Below, piece by piece: positions 1 through 9,089 of a DNA stretch of 64,000 bases. The stretch is from Agrypnia vestita. Taxonomy: Eukaryota > Arthropoda > Insecta > Trichoptera > Phryganeidae. The notes beneath the pieces are model-generated. The model saw only the letters and a program-made list of their open reading frames with translations. It was not told the DNA's origin and did not search any database. Position 1 is the stretch's first letter. The number at the start of each line of letters is the position of its first letter. Where the stretch lies: NCBI GenBank assembly GCA_016648135.1, contig JADDOH010001995.1:1-64000 (forward strand), written 5' to 3'. The translations under genes were made by a program, and so were the position numbers.

Positions 1-340
1 GAGACTATGGCTACATGTTTAAAGTTTAGTGTTAAGAGTATTGAATGTTTTTGGTGCTTGGAAGAGGTGAAATCTTTGTGAAAAAGTTTTTTGAATTTTG
101 GTACAAGATAGTTGCAGTTCACCTGTGCCCTTGTTGAATGTGAGTGAGTTATTTGTTGGTGATCTTGTTTATGTCGGAAAAAATATTTTAAAGTGTTGAG
201 TAAATATGTTTGATTGATGTCCGGGACGTGACATTCTCTGAAAAGTTCTTCTGAAGGAAAACGAAATGGCTTTTTATGAAGAACTCTCAATACCATTTTC
301 TGGGCTTTGCTTAATGAATCTAATATAGTACAAGCTGCAC
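1..340 (-). pseudogene. LINE reverse transcriptase C-terminus, third frame, off window edge
   Basis: After the second frame break the minus strand stays open to the window edge in a new frame for about 110 codons. It begins GAACTILDSLSKAQK and continues with a basic, hydrophobic stretch (MVLRVLHKKPFRFPSEELF) typical of the segment just after the thumb of insect LINE reverse transcriptases. The agreement of the protein across the break shows a single ancestral ORF2. The C-terminus and 3' tail are not in this window. Confidence 0.75.
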
Positions 341-1221
341 CACCCAACTGACAGTTGCATAATTAATGAGTGAGTGACACAGTGCATAGTATACTATTCT
401 TCTTGTCGGTGCGTCGAGTACATCTCTAATTTCTTTGAAAAAATAAACAAGCTTTCTTATTCGGATTGTAAGATTCAAAAAATGTTTTCTCCAGTTTAGA
501 TGCTGGTCTATGTACACACCTAGATATCGTATATCTTCCGTTGTCTGCAGATTAGTACAATCACAGGGTTTATCTTTTGATTGACATGTGTGAATCAGTA
601 GATTTTTGGGCTGCTTTATTACTGTTCTTTTACTGATGGAGAAACACATGTATTTTGTCTTTGAAGCATTTACTGTTAGTAGATTTTTGTCAAGCCATGA
701 TGTTATTCGATTCAATCCACTTTGTGCCTTTTTTAAAACATCTTTCCAGGAATCATCTTGAAAAAGAAGCACTGTGTCATCTGCGAAAGAAATTATTTTA
801 CCGTTTTCTAAATTGGAGTTACACATTTCATTGACATATATGAGGAAGAGCGTGGGTCCCAAAACACTTCCTTGCGGTACTCCATATGATGTTTTGTGGA
901 GGTTGCTGCAGTGATCGCCCGATTTAACTACCTGAACCCTGTTATTTAGATAATCTTCAAACCACGCCAAAGCCGTCCCCCTTATTCCCAAAGCTGATAA
1001 CTTGTGCAGCAGCAGTGGATGAGACACCGTATCGAAAGCTTTGGCTAGGTCCAAAAATATACCAATACAACGTTTGTCTTTATCTAATTGTGTAACTAAG
1101 AATTCCGTTAGTTGACATATTGCATCTTCTGTTGAGAGTTTTGATTGGAACCCGTATTGATTGTTGGAGATTATTTTGTGAATATCCAGGTATTTTAAAA
1201 GACGTACTTTAACTATCTTCT
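320..1221 (-). pseudogene. LINE reverse transcriptase, palm to thumb, frameshifted continuation
   Basis: This continues the frame above, and the same frame is open from about 1,221 without needing its own start codon. It shows NNQYGFQ, then FLDLAKAFDTVSH with the first catalytic aspartate, GVPQGSVLGP, and FADDTVLL, the reverse transcriptase FADD catalytic box, at about residues 91-94 of the Met-initiated part. RYLGVYID and the C-terminal LINYATVSW region follow. The protein would copy the element RNA at the nicked target. At about 340 a G is missing (TGGGTGG where one more G restores the frame), which creates the early stop at 320. Confidence 0.9.
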
Positions 1222-2829
1222 CTAAGATTTTAGAAAAACACTTAGGAGCGATATAGGTCTATAGTGGCTCGGATTACGGGGATCACCACCCTTGAATATT
1301 GGACAGATTCTAGCCAGTTTTAGTGCATTTGGAAAGATACCCGTTGAGAGACTTTGATTGAATATATAACAAAGAGGCTTACTTAATTGGTCTTTATTAT
1401 ACTTCACTACTTTTGCTGTTACCTCATCGTTTCCAGGGGCACTGTTAGACTTTAGGTTACTAATAATTGCAGCAATTTCATGAATGGAGGTTGGAGCAAA
1501 GAAAAATGAATATGGATTTGCTGAATTTAAATTTGTTTTGAGGTTTTCTTCAGTAGTTTTTAGACGAGACAAAATATTTTGTGCTAAATTTTTACCAAGC
1601 GAAGCGAAATGCCCGTTTACATTATCTAGCACTTCAGTAATGGCCTTATCCTCAGTAGCATGATTTTTGTTTGGAATCAGCATATCACATATATCATTGC
1701 TTCTAGTATTTTGTGTAGAAGTCATTTCTCTTATAATTTCCCATGTTTTCTTTGCATCACGTTGATTTTCTTTTATAATATTTTTGTAATATAAGTGTTT
1801 AGCGGATTTGACCGCTCTATTACAAATATTTCTATACTTTTTGTAAAAGTTTTGTAAGCCGACATTTAGAGGGTTAAGTTTAGACTGTTTGTGTAACACA
1901 TCTCTCTTATTTATGCAGTTAACTAAACTTTCAGTTATCCAAGATTTCTTAATTTTTTTCCTCGATTTATTAGATATATGTTCTTGATTTTTTTTAATGT
2001 GGCTTTGTAGAATATACAGGAATTTTGAATATGATGTATTAGCATCATTAGTCTCGTATACTGGTAACCAAGTTTCTTTTTCCAAGTCTTTTTTTAGCAT
2101 TTCAAAATTTAGTTTGTGTCGGGGTTTTGTATAAGGTTTTGTATTTATTTTTTGTGTTCCAATATCAATCATTACTGGAAAGTGATCCGTGATAGTAGTT
2201 TCACATACAATTCCTTTCACCAAGAATTTGCTTTTAACCATAATATGGTCTAAACATGCGTTACCTCTTGTTGGGTTGCTGATGGCAGGAACGAAACCTT
2301 GTTCAGCTAACATGGATAGGTATTCAGATGCATTTGTGGTGGGAGTACTTGCAGTTATGTCAATGTTTATGTCACCTGCAATGATCATTGTTGGGTTTTT
2401 GGCCATTGTGAGTAGCTCTTCAGAAAGAGAATTTGTGAATTCATACGCATTTTGGAAGGACGGTGGTCGATAAATCCCATATATGTAGGTACCATTACAC
2501 AAATTAATTTTTAAACAATTGGCGTCACTTATATCTGGTTCAGTTACTTCGAAATTTAGATTTGCTTTAATGTATGTTACAACACCGTCATTTTGGTTAT
2601 AATGTTTGGAGGTTTTATGCCCGGTGTATCCTGGTATCGTCTGTATTGTGTCTTTATCTTTTAACCAGCATTCCGTAAGAATAATGATTTGAAAGTCTAT
2701 ATTTAGACGATGCAGTAGTACAAGAAGTTCGTCAAAATTATGATTTATGCTTCGTATGTTCATATTTAGAATCTTAAGTGTGCTAGTGCCTCTACAAAAA
2801 TGTTGTTTACAGTTTTCTGGTTGGTCCAC
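1222..2829 (-). CDS. LINE ORF2 N-terminal part: endonuclease and start of reverse transcriptase
   Basis: A 535-residue open frame. Residues about 20-225 form an APE-type endonuclease that nicks target DNA for target-primed reverse transcription. Visible motifs are N-M-N-I-R-S, the catalytic glutamate in ILTECW, YRPP, the AGDINID metal-site motif, and TDHFPV near the domain end with its active-site histidine. A lysine-rich linker follows. The reverse transcriptase begins around residue 430 and reaches the RPISLL motif before a frame break. The break lies in GTTTTTCTAAAATC at about 1,229, where one T is missing relative to the continuing frame. The first Met may not be the true start. Identity as LINE ORF2 is secure; function in this copy is lost. 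Confidence 0.9.
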   Translation of the reverse strand: MDQPENCKQHFCRGTSTLKILNMNIRSINHNFDELLVLLHRLNIDFQIIILTECWLKDKDTIQTIPGYTGHKTSKHYNQNDGVVTYIKANLNFEVTEPDISDANCLKINLCNGTYIYGIYRPPSFQNAYEFTNSLSEELLTMAKNPTMIIAGDINIDITASTPTTNASEYLSMLAEQGFVPAISNPTRGNACLDHIMVKSKFLVKGIVCETTITDHFPVMIDIGTQKINTKPYTKPRHKLNFEMLKKDLEKETWLPVYETNDANTSYSKFLYILQSHIKKNQEHISNKSRKKIKKSWITESLVNCINKRDVLHKQSKLNPLNVGLQNFYKKYRNICNRAVKSAKHLYYKNIIKENQRDAKKTWEIIREMTSTQNTRSNDICDMLIPNKNHATEDKAITEVLDNVNGHFASLGKNLAQNILSRLKTTEENLKTNLNSANPYSFFFAPTSIHEIAAIISNLKSNSAPGNDEVTAKVVKYNKDQLSKPLCYIFNQSLSTGIFPNALKLARICPIFKGGDPRNPSHYRPISLLSVFLKS

Positions 2830-2860
2830 AGTTTTAGTGGTAATTGGTTCAAAGTTGTTA

Positions 2861-3755
2861 ATCTAGTTGTCATATCTGTTAATAAAAAAAAGGTTTTCTG
2901 CATAAAGAAAAATAAAAAAAATATATTCATATTTCTGATGTTAACTACTGTGGATAGATGTGTGTACTAACTAAACTACTATTTATTCAGAAAAAATAAT
3001 TTTAAAATTATGTAAATATTCCACACAGTTCTAAACTTTACAAACCGTTTTACACCTATTTTGACGCTTTTGTTAAAGAAAGTCTTTGTCCTTTTCGGCA
3101 ATTTAGATTTCCTGTGTCTTTACATTAGATATAATGAAAGTTTTTTACACCCAGTACTAACAAAACAAGATTACTTTAAACGTGCAAAACTTTACAGTTT
3201 TTCTCCATTCACCACATTTCTTTGGTCTTGGTGAATGGATGAAGGAGGTGCATTCACAAATGAGTCAACGCACCTCATTGTACCTTGGGTCTTTAGAATT
3301 GTTTATGGCACGAATTCTCAATGTGTGATGCGCGCACTCCTAGTACGTGAGGATAGTATGTTGGTGGTTCCGCAGCATTTAAGTAATGAAAAATGTCATT
3401 CGTCAAAGTTTGGACGTTAGTATACATAGCTTTGTTTATACGTTAGTATACATACAGGCTGACAATAAATTTCATACTTTCGGCAGTATTCTGAAAATAC
3501 CAATGTTATTATATTCGTTAACCCAACGCTCAAAAATGGACTAGACTACGATTTACGACAGTTCGCCTCTTTTGGTGATTAATGATTACTACTCCAATAC
3601 TAAAAAATAGACGTTTTTATTTATGCCCATTTTATAAATTTTTACTTAATTAATTTACAATTTTAGATGTGACCCTCACGGAGACAGAATTTTGACACAC
3701 CTCATTTCTATTATATTCAGTCTACTTTAATTATTTTTTGTCATTATTTCTGATT
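2861..3755. other. AT-rich stretch, no supported gene
   Basis: Beyond the 5' end of the LINE I see AT-rich DNA with no element I can name. A 61-codon open frame at 3,235-3,420 on the plus strand has no recognisable motif and I do not support it. A pyrimidine-rich tract ending in TTTTAG at about 3,758 could be a splice acceptor for the next entry. Confidence 0.4.
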
Positions 3756-3758
3756 TTA

Positions 3759-4031
3759 GGCTTTACATCTATATATGTGATAGCACGCTACATAATTTTG
3801 TAAGAAAGGTATTCTCTAAATTAAAAGTGAGGAAAGGTTCAAAACGGTCAGATGCAAGGAGTAACAAGAGTGTATTAGGAAAAGTTTCAAGTTGACGCAG
3901 ATCACAGAAAAGATGAAAGAAGCCAGGTTGAGATAGATGTGACAAATGATGTCAAAAGTGCGATAGATTATACACTAGCAAAATACAACGAGGAGGATTT
4001 TAAACAACTGCTGAACAAATATCAGGAATGA
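3759..4031 (+). pseudogene. Possible terminal exon of an unknown protein (frameshifted or chance)
   Basis: After a good acceptor-like sequence (pyrimidine tract then TTTTAG, about 3,730-3,758) one frame is open for about 44 codons to a TGA at 3,894. An overlapping frame is open from 3,879 to a TGA at 4,029-4,031, giving 50 residues. The second piece is lysine- and glutamate-rich and protein-like, with DVKSAIDYTLAKYNEEDF and a C-terminal KQLLNKYQE that could form an amphipathic helix. A single-base slip in the AAAA run at about 3,880 would join the frames. I do not recognise the family. It may be a host terminal exon, a degraded gene, or chance. It lies directly beside the Penelope element. 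Confidence 0.3.
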
Positions 4032-4660
4032 AGAATGTCTTGGCGTGTTTGCACAAGAAGAGTCGACCTCAAAAATCGAAAGAATGTTCTTAGGTTTTCA
4101 CGGCCACTCAGAATCTTCAAGTTTGTGTTTACTGGGGTATTATGCCGTGTTGTTACGACCTTTCGGGCCGACGTTTCGGATCCCATTGCAGGGTCCATCA
4201 TCAGGGCTGATGTGTTGTCTTGAATGTTGGTGTTGTGGTTAAGTATCGGCTTGCAATACCGTGCCGAAGTCATGATGTGTTTTGTATTGTGTTGTATGTA
4301 TGATTCATCTGTTGTCTGATCACTATCTCTGCGGAGTCTGCGACGAGAATGACTTTGAAGCGCCGGATACCAAGATGTTTTTAATTTGAGACCATCATCT
4401 CTATTAATGTTTATAGGATGCTTGTAGATTTCTAGTGCTTCCTTGATAAGACGCGCATGGTGACTCTTAGACTTTCCAAGGATTTTCGGTTCGAATGCAA
4501 AATGATGGCCGGTATCCAGAAAATGCTCAGCCAGTGCTGATTTTTCTGGATGACCGAGTTTGCATGCCCGTTTGTGCTCGTTGACCCTTTTGGAAATGGT
4601 ACGCGCCGTTTGCCCCACGTATACTTTATCGCAGTCTTGACAATCGAGCTCTATACACAC
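4022..4660 (-). CDS. Penelope GIY-YIG endonuclease domain, inverted copy
   Basis: A 212-residue open frame in the left inverted arm. Residues about 4-70 match the GIY-YIG endonuclease of Penelope-like elements: LDCQDCDKVYVGQT holds the YVG half of the motif, with ISKRVNEHKRACK and SALAEHFLDTGHHF after it. The GIY half would precede residue 1 and is degraded at the arm junction. The frame continues through the low-conservation tail, and its last 30-odd residues come from flanking 3' sequence. It has no reverse transcriptase attached and cannot act as a full element. It differs from the right-arm copy at only a few residues, so the duplication is recent. Confidence 0.8.
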   Translation of the reverse strand: MCIELDCQDCDKVYVGQTARTISKRVNEHKRACKLGHPEKSALAEHFLDTGHHFAFEPKILGKSKSHHARLIKEALEIYKHPININRDDGLKLKTSWYPALQSHSRRRLRRDSDQTTDESYIQHNTKHIMTSARYCKPILNHNTNIQDNTSALMMDPAMGSETSARKVVTTRHNTPVNTNLKILSGRENLRTFFRFLRSTLLVQTRQDILHS

Positions 4661-4699
4661 GGTCCGTTTCTAAGCGATCTCGATCCTTTGCTGATCTCC

Positions 4700-5317
4700 A
4701 CCTTTAATCCGAAGGTCTGGTGGAGATACGTCGATGACGTGTTTGCAATCTGGCCGCATGGTGAAGACAAACTAGGTGATTTTTTGGGACACCTTAATTC
4801 ACTACATAAGAACCTGAAGTTCACCATGGAGATAGAGAAAGACAACGTGCTGCCTTTTCTTGATGTTGAAATAAAAAAGAAAGCCGATGGGAGTTTCGGA
4901 CACAGAGTTTATAGGAAGCCTACACATACCAACCGTTATCTACATGCGAACTCCCACCATCATCCTGCTCAAAAAAGAGGTCTCATCAACACTTTGGCCA
5001 CGAGGGCCAAAAGGATATGCCAAGATGAATATCTACAGGAGGAAATGATAACACTCAGCGACGCACTGGAAGGCAATGGTTACCAGAAGCGACAGATACA
5101 ACGCGTCATAAGTACGAGGTCTGTTCGCCCTGAAAAACATACAGAACCTGAGTGCAAAGGCATCGCCTTTCTGCCTTTTGTCCAAAGCGTTACAGACAGA
5201 ATTGCCAGAGCTCTCAAGAAAAGAGACATTAAGACAGTTTTTGGTACCAACTTCAAAATTAAGGATACGTTGAGATCAGCGAAGGATCGAGATCGCTTAG
5301 AAACAGACGGTGTATAG
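4700..5317 (+). CDS. Penelope-like reverse transcriptase, catalytic C-terminal part
   Basis: The open frame formally begins at 4,550, but its first 50 residues are the inverted arm read antisense. True reverse transcriptase sequence starts at about 4,700. WWRYVDDVFAIW holds the YVDD catalytic box (about 4,727-4,738). Then come FTMEIEKDNVLPFLDVEI and YRKPTHTNRYL, both characteristic of Penelope-like enzymes, and a thumb region ending near FKIKDTLRSAKDR. The fingers and first catalytic aspartate are missing. The frame ends at a TAG created by a small deletion in GGTGTATAGACTC, where the intact family reads GVYRLD, so the fusion to GIY-YIG is broken. Confidence 0.88.
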   Translation, partial: TFNPKVWWRYVDDVFAIWPHGEDKLGDFLGHLNSLHKNLKFTMEIEKDNVLPFLDVEIKKKADGSFGHRVYRKPTHTNRYLHANSHHHPAQKRGLINTLATRAKRICQDEYLQEEMITLSDALEGNGYQKRQIQRVISTRSVRPEKHTEPECKGIAFLPFVQSVTDRIARALKKRDIKTVFGTNFKIKDTLRSAKDRDRLETDGV

Positions 5318-5696
5318 ACTCGATTGTCAAGACTGCGATAAAGTATACGTGGGGCAAACGGTGCGTACCATTTCCAAAAGGGTCAACGAGCACAAACGGG
5401 CATGCAAACTCGGTCATCCAGAAAAATCAGCACTGGCTGAGCATTTTCTGGATACCGGCCATCATTTTGCATTCGAACCGAAAATCCTTGGAAAGCCTAA
5501 GAGTCACCATGCGCGTCTTATCAAGGAAGCACTAGAAATCTACAAGCATCCGATAAACATTAATAGAGATGATGGTCTCAAATTAAAAACATCTTGGTAT
5601 CCGGCGCTTCAAAGTCATTCTCGTCGCAGACTCCGCAGAGATAGTGATCAGACAACAGATGAATCATACATACAACACAATACAAACACATCATGA
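5310..5696 (+). CDS. Penelope GIY-YIG endonuclease domain, main copy
   Basis: A 128-residue frame directly after the reverse transcriptase, overlapping its end in another frame. YRLDCQDCDKVYVGQTVRT carries the second half of the GIY-YIG motif. The GVY half is split by the frame break just upstream. Conserved basic and acidic positions follow in SKRVNEHKRACK. In intact Penelope-like elements this domain is fused to the reverse transcriptase C-terminus and nicks target DNA. A second break at about 5,690 moves the remaining tail (to about 5,850) into another frame that includes MMDPAMGSETSARKVV, which overlays the ribozyme-like segment. Confidence 0.85.
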   Translation: MYRLDCQDCDKVYVGQTVRTISKRVNEHKRACKLGHPEKSALAEHFLDTGHHFAFEPKILGKPKSHHARLIKEALEIYKHPININRDDGLKLKTSWYPALQSHSRRRLRRDSDQTTDESYIQHNTNTS

Positions 5697-5754
5697 CTTC
5701 GGCACGGTATTGCAAGCCGATACTTAACCACAACACCAACATTCAAGACAACAC

Positions 5755-5815
5755 ATCAGCCCTGATGATGGACCCAGCAATGGGATCCGAAACGTCGGCC
5801 CGAAAGGTCGTAACA
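5755..5815 (+). ncRNA. Hammerhead-ribozyme-like motif at Penelope 3' end
   Basis: The plus strand holds CTGATGA (5,762-5,768), a GC-rich segment able to pair with itself (GGACCC with GGGATCC), then CGAAAC (5,788-5,793) and a second small hairpin (GGCC-CGAAA-GGTC). This order matches the hammerhead core CUGAUGA / stem II / GAAA / stem III. Hammerhead ribozymes are published in Penelope-like terminal repeats. Helix I and the cleavage base pair are not clean here, so it may be inactive. The left arm carries the reverse complement at about 4,150-4,205. Confidence 0.45.
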
Positions 5816-6149
5816 ACACGGCATAATACCCCAGTAAACACAAACTTGAAGATTCAAAAATCGAAGATGGGAAATATGTACAGTCAATGAGGTATTGTAA
5901 AGTAAGGTGACAGATTTGCTCATTTTCCGTTTATTTCTATTATTTTTATGATAATTACTTAGTACAAGCATTTGTGAATCATATTCCGTAATTTTTAAAT
6001 ATTCATGACTGGCCAGTTTAAATATTTTTTCAAAAGAAAAGACTCCAACCAGCCTGTATTGTTACGTTAAAAACTAAAGCAATAACCCACATCACTCAAT
6101 ACATTATTTAAGGGTTTCGTAAAGAATAATGGAGCTCTGAAAGCTCGGA

Positions 6150-6357
6150 ATCAGATGCGTGATTAAAAATTCAATGAGTAACATGGTGGCAAGTCCAGAA
6201 TTACTGACATTGTAAAGAAGGTAGCTTGTTTAAAGAGAAAAAAGGTTAGACACATTGCAAAAATAAGGAAAACAAAAAAAATGGTGGCCTTGGACATTGA
6301 ATACTCTTTAGGTAGTCAATGGATGGGGTAAGCCAGCGCCGGGAAGGGCTTTAATTT
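6150..6357 (+). pseudogene. LINE reverse transcriptase C-terminal crumb
   Basis: In one plus frame a short stretch reads ITDIVKKVACLKRKKVRHIA, like the segment ITDIVEKIARLKWKWAGHIA found near the C-terminus of many insect LINE ORF2 proteins. It is followed by KIRKTKKMVALDI and a stop. Length and divergence leave no function. The region before it (5,861-6,150) is AT-rich and shows nothing else. Confidence 0.5.
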
Positions 6358-6359
6358 AT

Positions 6360-7510
6360 TTGCTTAACGTAAGATACAGTCGCTTCAGGATAAATCAAAT
6401 TAATATTATAATTTGCGATGGTACCTTGCGCGGATTTTCTTAGCTATTTTAGAAATGGTCACTGCCTTACGCACAAATTTAGTATCTTTTTTTTGTAAGT
6501 TAAGACGAGTAATTTTTATCATAAATATTGGATCGGCTAGCGTATTTTTAAAACACCTAAACAGAGTACTGAATGTTTTTGTATTATATATGCGATCGCT
6601 CATGAATCATATTGTGACACAGCGTTGACGGCGCTCAAGTTCACCATTTTTACACCATCCCACGTGTCCGGTTGGCAGATGCCTACTTATATTAGGTTAA
6701 GAAGCTATATTATACATCTAATTTCATTAATATGTCTTTATTTAGTGAATAATACATAATATTATCATGAACAAATATTTATAAAAAGATAATTGAACTA
6801 TGATTTCAGAATTATTATGGCTGTTTCTTGTTCAATTTTGTCTTATTCTTCTCAAGAATGTTACTGTTCGGTATTTGTTTATTTCTGGGCGCTACGCGAG
6901 ACAAATCTGGTCTTTTGACGTGGATCCGTATTTCTTTCTCCTTCTTCCATCGTTTCACATCTGAACAGTCGTAATCTACCTGCTATCGTGTGAGTGTTGA
7001 AATCTATCGTCGAGTGCAGTATCGTTGTTTCAATTAACGATTGAATTGACCACCTTGAAGTAATCTTTCGAAGGAAGTGTCTTGCTATCACAGATTCAAG
7101 ATCCATAAAGTGAATACCAACTTATTGAAAATAGCACAGAAACAAAAGGAGAAGGAATACTCTCATGGTGGTGAGTTCGGCGACCATCCGTGTTTCTTTC
7201 CCTATTAGATAATTTACAGTCCAATCATTTCCCATTCTATCCTGTCATTCCTCCCGATTTCTGTAAATTTTCGGTCCCTGTTTTCCGGCGATTCGCGTCG
7301 GGAACAGTTACTTTTTTTAGTTATGTGTCTTTTGATGGTAATTTAGAGTCTACGATTATTCCTAAATCAATCGACGATGTGATATCGTTGTAATTTTTGT
7401 GTAGCAGTAGTGTAGCCTTTGAAATTATCAATTTTATCGTAACATTAAAAATTCGCACCTGGATTCGGTCCAGACTCAGGTAAGACGTCATTCTTTGTCT
7501 GATAAAAGGT
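6360..7510. other. No supported gene
   Basis: AT-rich DNA with short open frames on both strands (for example 6,879-7,106 and 7,190-7,393) that show no motif, signal peptide or repeat partner. The part at 7,150-7,400 is a little less AT-rich and could be conserved non-coding DNA, but this cannot be judged from one sequence. Confidence 0.35.
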
Positions 7511-7514
7511 TGAG

Positions 7515-7640
7515 AACTTGTGGTGTAGTGGATATTCTCAGGCGGCGAGGACGAGACCTCCCGCGGTCGGGCGGTGCGAACGGTGAATGGCCACTAGAGG
7601 AAGTGGAGATAAGAGTAAATAAAAGATAATGCGCAGGTAT
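7515..7640 (+). repeat. tRNA-derived SINE-like repeat
   Basis: TGGTGTAGTGGATATT resembles an A box of RNA polymerase III, and about 55 bases later GGTGCGAACGG resembles a weak B box. Spacing fits a tRNA-derived SINE head. The cloverleaf does not close, so it is not a tRNA gene. Confidence 0.4.
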
Positions 7641-7649
7641 AAAGATACA

Positions 7650-8970
7650 CAGGTACCCGCCTATATCTGTACGTTACATTTCATTTAAACGCACAAATAC
7701 AAGCCACTCCCCCGTTCACGAACAGGTAAAAAGGCACGCTGTAGAGTATAATTAATTTAATCAAATTTATAATACGGTTTGGTAATAATATTCACTCAAG
7801 TTTTTCTATAAACTTGAGTTTTTTTAATACAACCGACATATCTATTAATAATACTTCTCTGACATTTAATTATACATATTTGAAGATAATTTTACTTAAG
7901 AGTATTGTTATTCAAAACATAGATTTATCTTGATTTATATTTTTTGTCATCCCTAATGAATACATATTTTTGTACTGTATTATTTTTAGAACAAAATGCT
8001 TTCATATAATATTTCCGGAGCAAAGTGAAATATGAAAAAGAGAATATCTCTGTTATGGAAATATGGAATAAGAGATTTTTTGAAATTGGTCATCCAATTT
8101 TACTGAAATATGAATATGAAATATACTCTCATAAAAATGATAATCTTTGGGAAAAATGTCATCGGTGGGAGATGCGCTCTGCTGTCCGCAGATATGACAG
8201 GTAATAAATTGCTAGTGCCAATAAAGATTGATGCAAGAATTGAGGTCGTGTATTCAATGTTGAGTAGAATATTGTGTTATTTATTCATTTATTAACTAGA
8301 AATTAACAGTACAAATAAAAATCAGTTTACATGAAGTTTTTAGTTTATGGTTTTATAATCACGAGTAGGTATTACATAGTAGAAGGATCAAGTTTACAAA
8401 TAATTAAACAGTTAAAAGACACAGTAAACAAACATAGAAAATTAAAGAATAACCGTTAAAATTTGCATGCGTAATGCTGCGTAATTATAAACAAAGACAA
8501 TAAATGTTCATTGCTTTATTTCATATAATTTATTTTAAATATTATATTAAAACTGCCGTACATCCAATAAAATTACTAATCATTTAAAATCTATTCATAT
8601 TTTCTCGTTTCTATAAATATGTAATTTCATATTTTGAACCTACTACTTCTAATCATGAATAATACGGCTTACATTTCTCTGAGAATAGTAGAATAACCAT
8701 TTCGTGTAGGCAGCATTATACCAAATCAACAATACACTCGAAGCTTTGCGGAATAATTTCATATATTATTATTCATAATAGACGAATTAAGCTCATAATA
8801 AAATATGTAAATACACATGAGTAAGTACAAAAATACACATGCCGAGTAAACAAAAACAAACTTATGTCGGAGCCATTTGAGCCGAGGAAACAAATAATAA
8901 TATGCTAATGAGATACATATAATGGATTTCCATCATTAATTTTTGTAAAAAATCCTTAAGTAAAATTCTT
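7650..8970. other. No supported gene
   Basis: Very AT-rich. A 61-codon open frame at 8,110-8,295 has no recognised feature. An AAACTTGAG..CTCAAGTTT inverted repeat at about 7,795-7,820 is a small local hairpin. Nothing else is seen. Confidence 0.35.
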
Positions 8971-8974
8971 GTAA

Positions 8975-9085
8975 CCCAGTGGGCATGCCACTGACTTCTC
9001 ACACCGAGGGTCCTGAGTTCGATTTCCGGTGATGTCACAATAATTAATATGTCATATGATTTATTAAAGCTTGGGTACTTTTGTG
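8975..9085 (+). repeat. tRNA-derived SINE-like repeat
   Basis: CCCAGTGGGCATGCCACTGA is followed by GGTCCTGAGTTCGATTTCC, which looks like a tRNA T-arm (B box) with GTTCGATTT in the loop. The tail ATTAATATGTC-ATGATTT resembles one at about 31,065-31,085, suggesting a shared SINE family. It is not a functional tRNA. Confidence 0.45.
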
Positions 9086-9089
9086 ATGT

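Larger units (their letters stand above)
1..2860 (-). mobile_element. LINE (non-LTR retrotransposon), near full-length ORF2, truncated by window edge
   Basis: A minus-strand non-LTR retrotransposon. Read 5' to 3' it runs from about 2,829 to base 1 and beyond. It encodes an apurinic-type endonuclease followed by a reverse transcriptase, as in the Jockey/CR1/L2-like groups. The coding frame changes twice: near 1,229 (one T short) and near 340 (one G short). Apart from these it is open for over 900 codons, so the copy is fairly young. No ORF1 (gag-like) protein was recognised at 2,860-3,750, so the 5' end is probably truncated. The 3' UTR lies outside the window. Exact clade is not assigned. Confidence 0.88.
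4090..5860 (+). mobile_element. Penelope-like element, 5'-truncated, with inverted 3' copy
   Basis: A Penelope-like retroelement on the plus strand carries the catalytic end of the reverse transcriptase and a GIY-YIG endonuclease. Its upstream side is an inverted copy of its own 3' part. The arms are 4,111-4,699 (minus sense) and 5,272-5,855 (plus sense) around a 570-bp middle. The left arm carries about 20 bp more beyond 4,111 (GGCCGTGAAAACCTAAGAAC in minus sense), also seen at 63,313-63,332, so this is probably the true 3' end of the family. Penelope-like elements are known for terminal repeats in direct or inverted order; here this is seen directly. Confidence 0.88.

Noticed and set aside
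2189..2473. 94-codon plus-strand frame
   Set aside because: Antisense shadow of the LINE endonuclease, which has all family motifs on the minus strand.
3235..3420. 61-codon plus-strand frame
   Set aside because: No motif, no splice context; length is expected by chance.
4035..4242. Two plus-strand frames of 62-65 codons
   Set aside because: Antisense to the inverted Penelope arm.
5756..5971. 71-codon minus-strand frame
   Set aside because: Antisense to the Penelope tail in the right arm.
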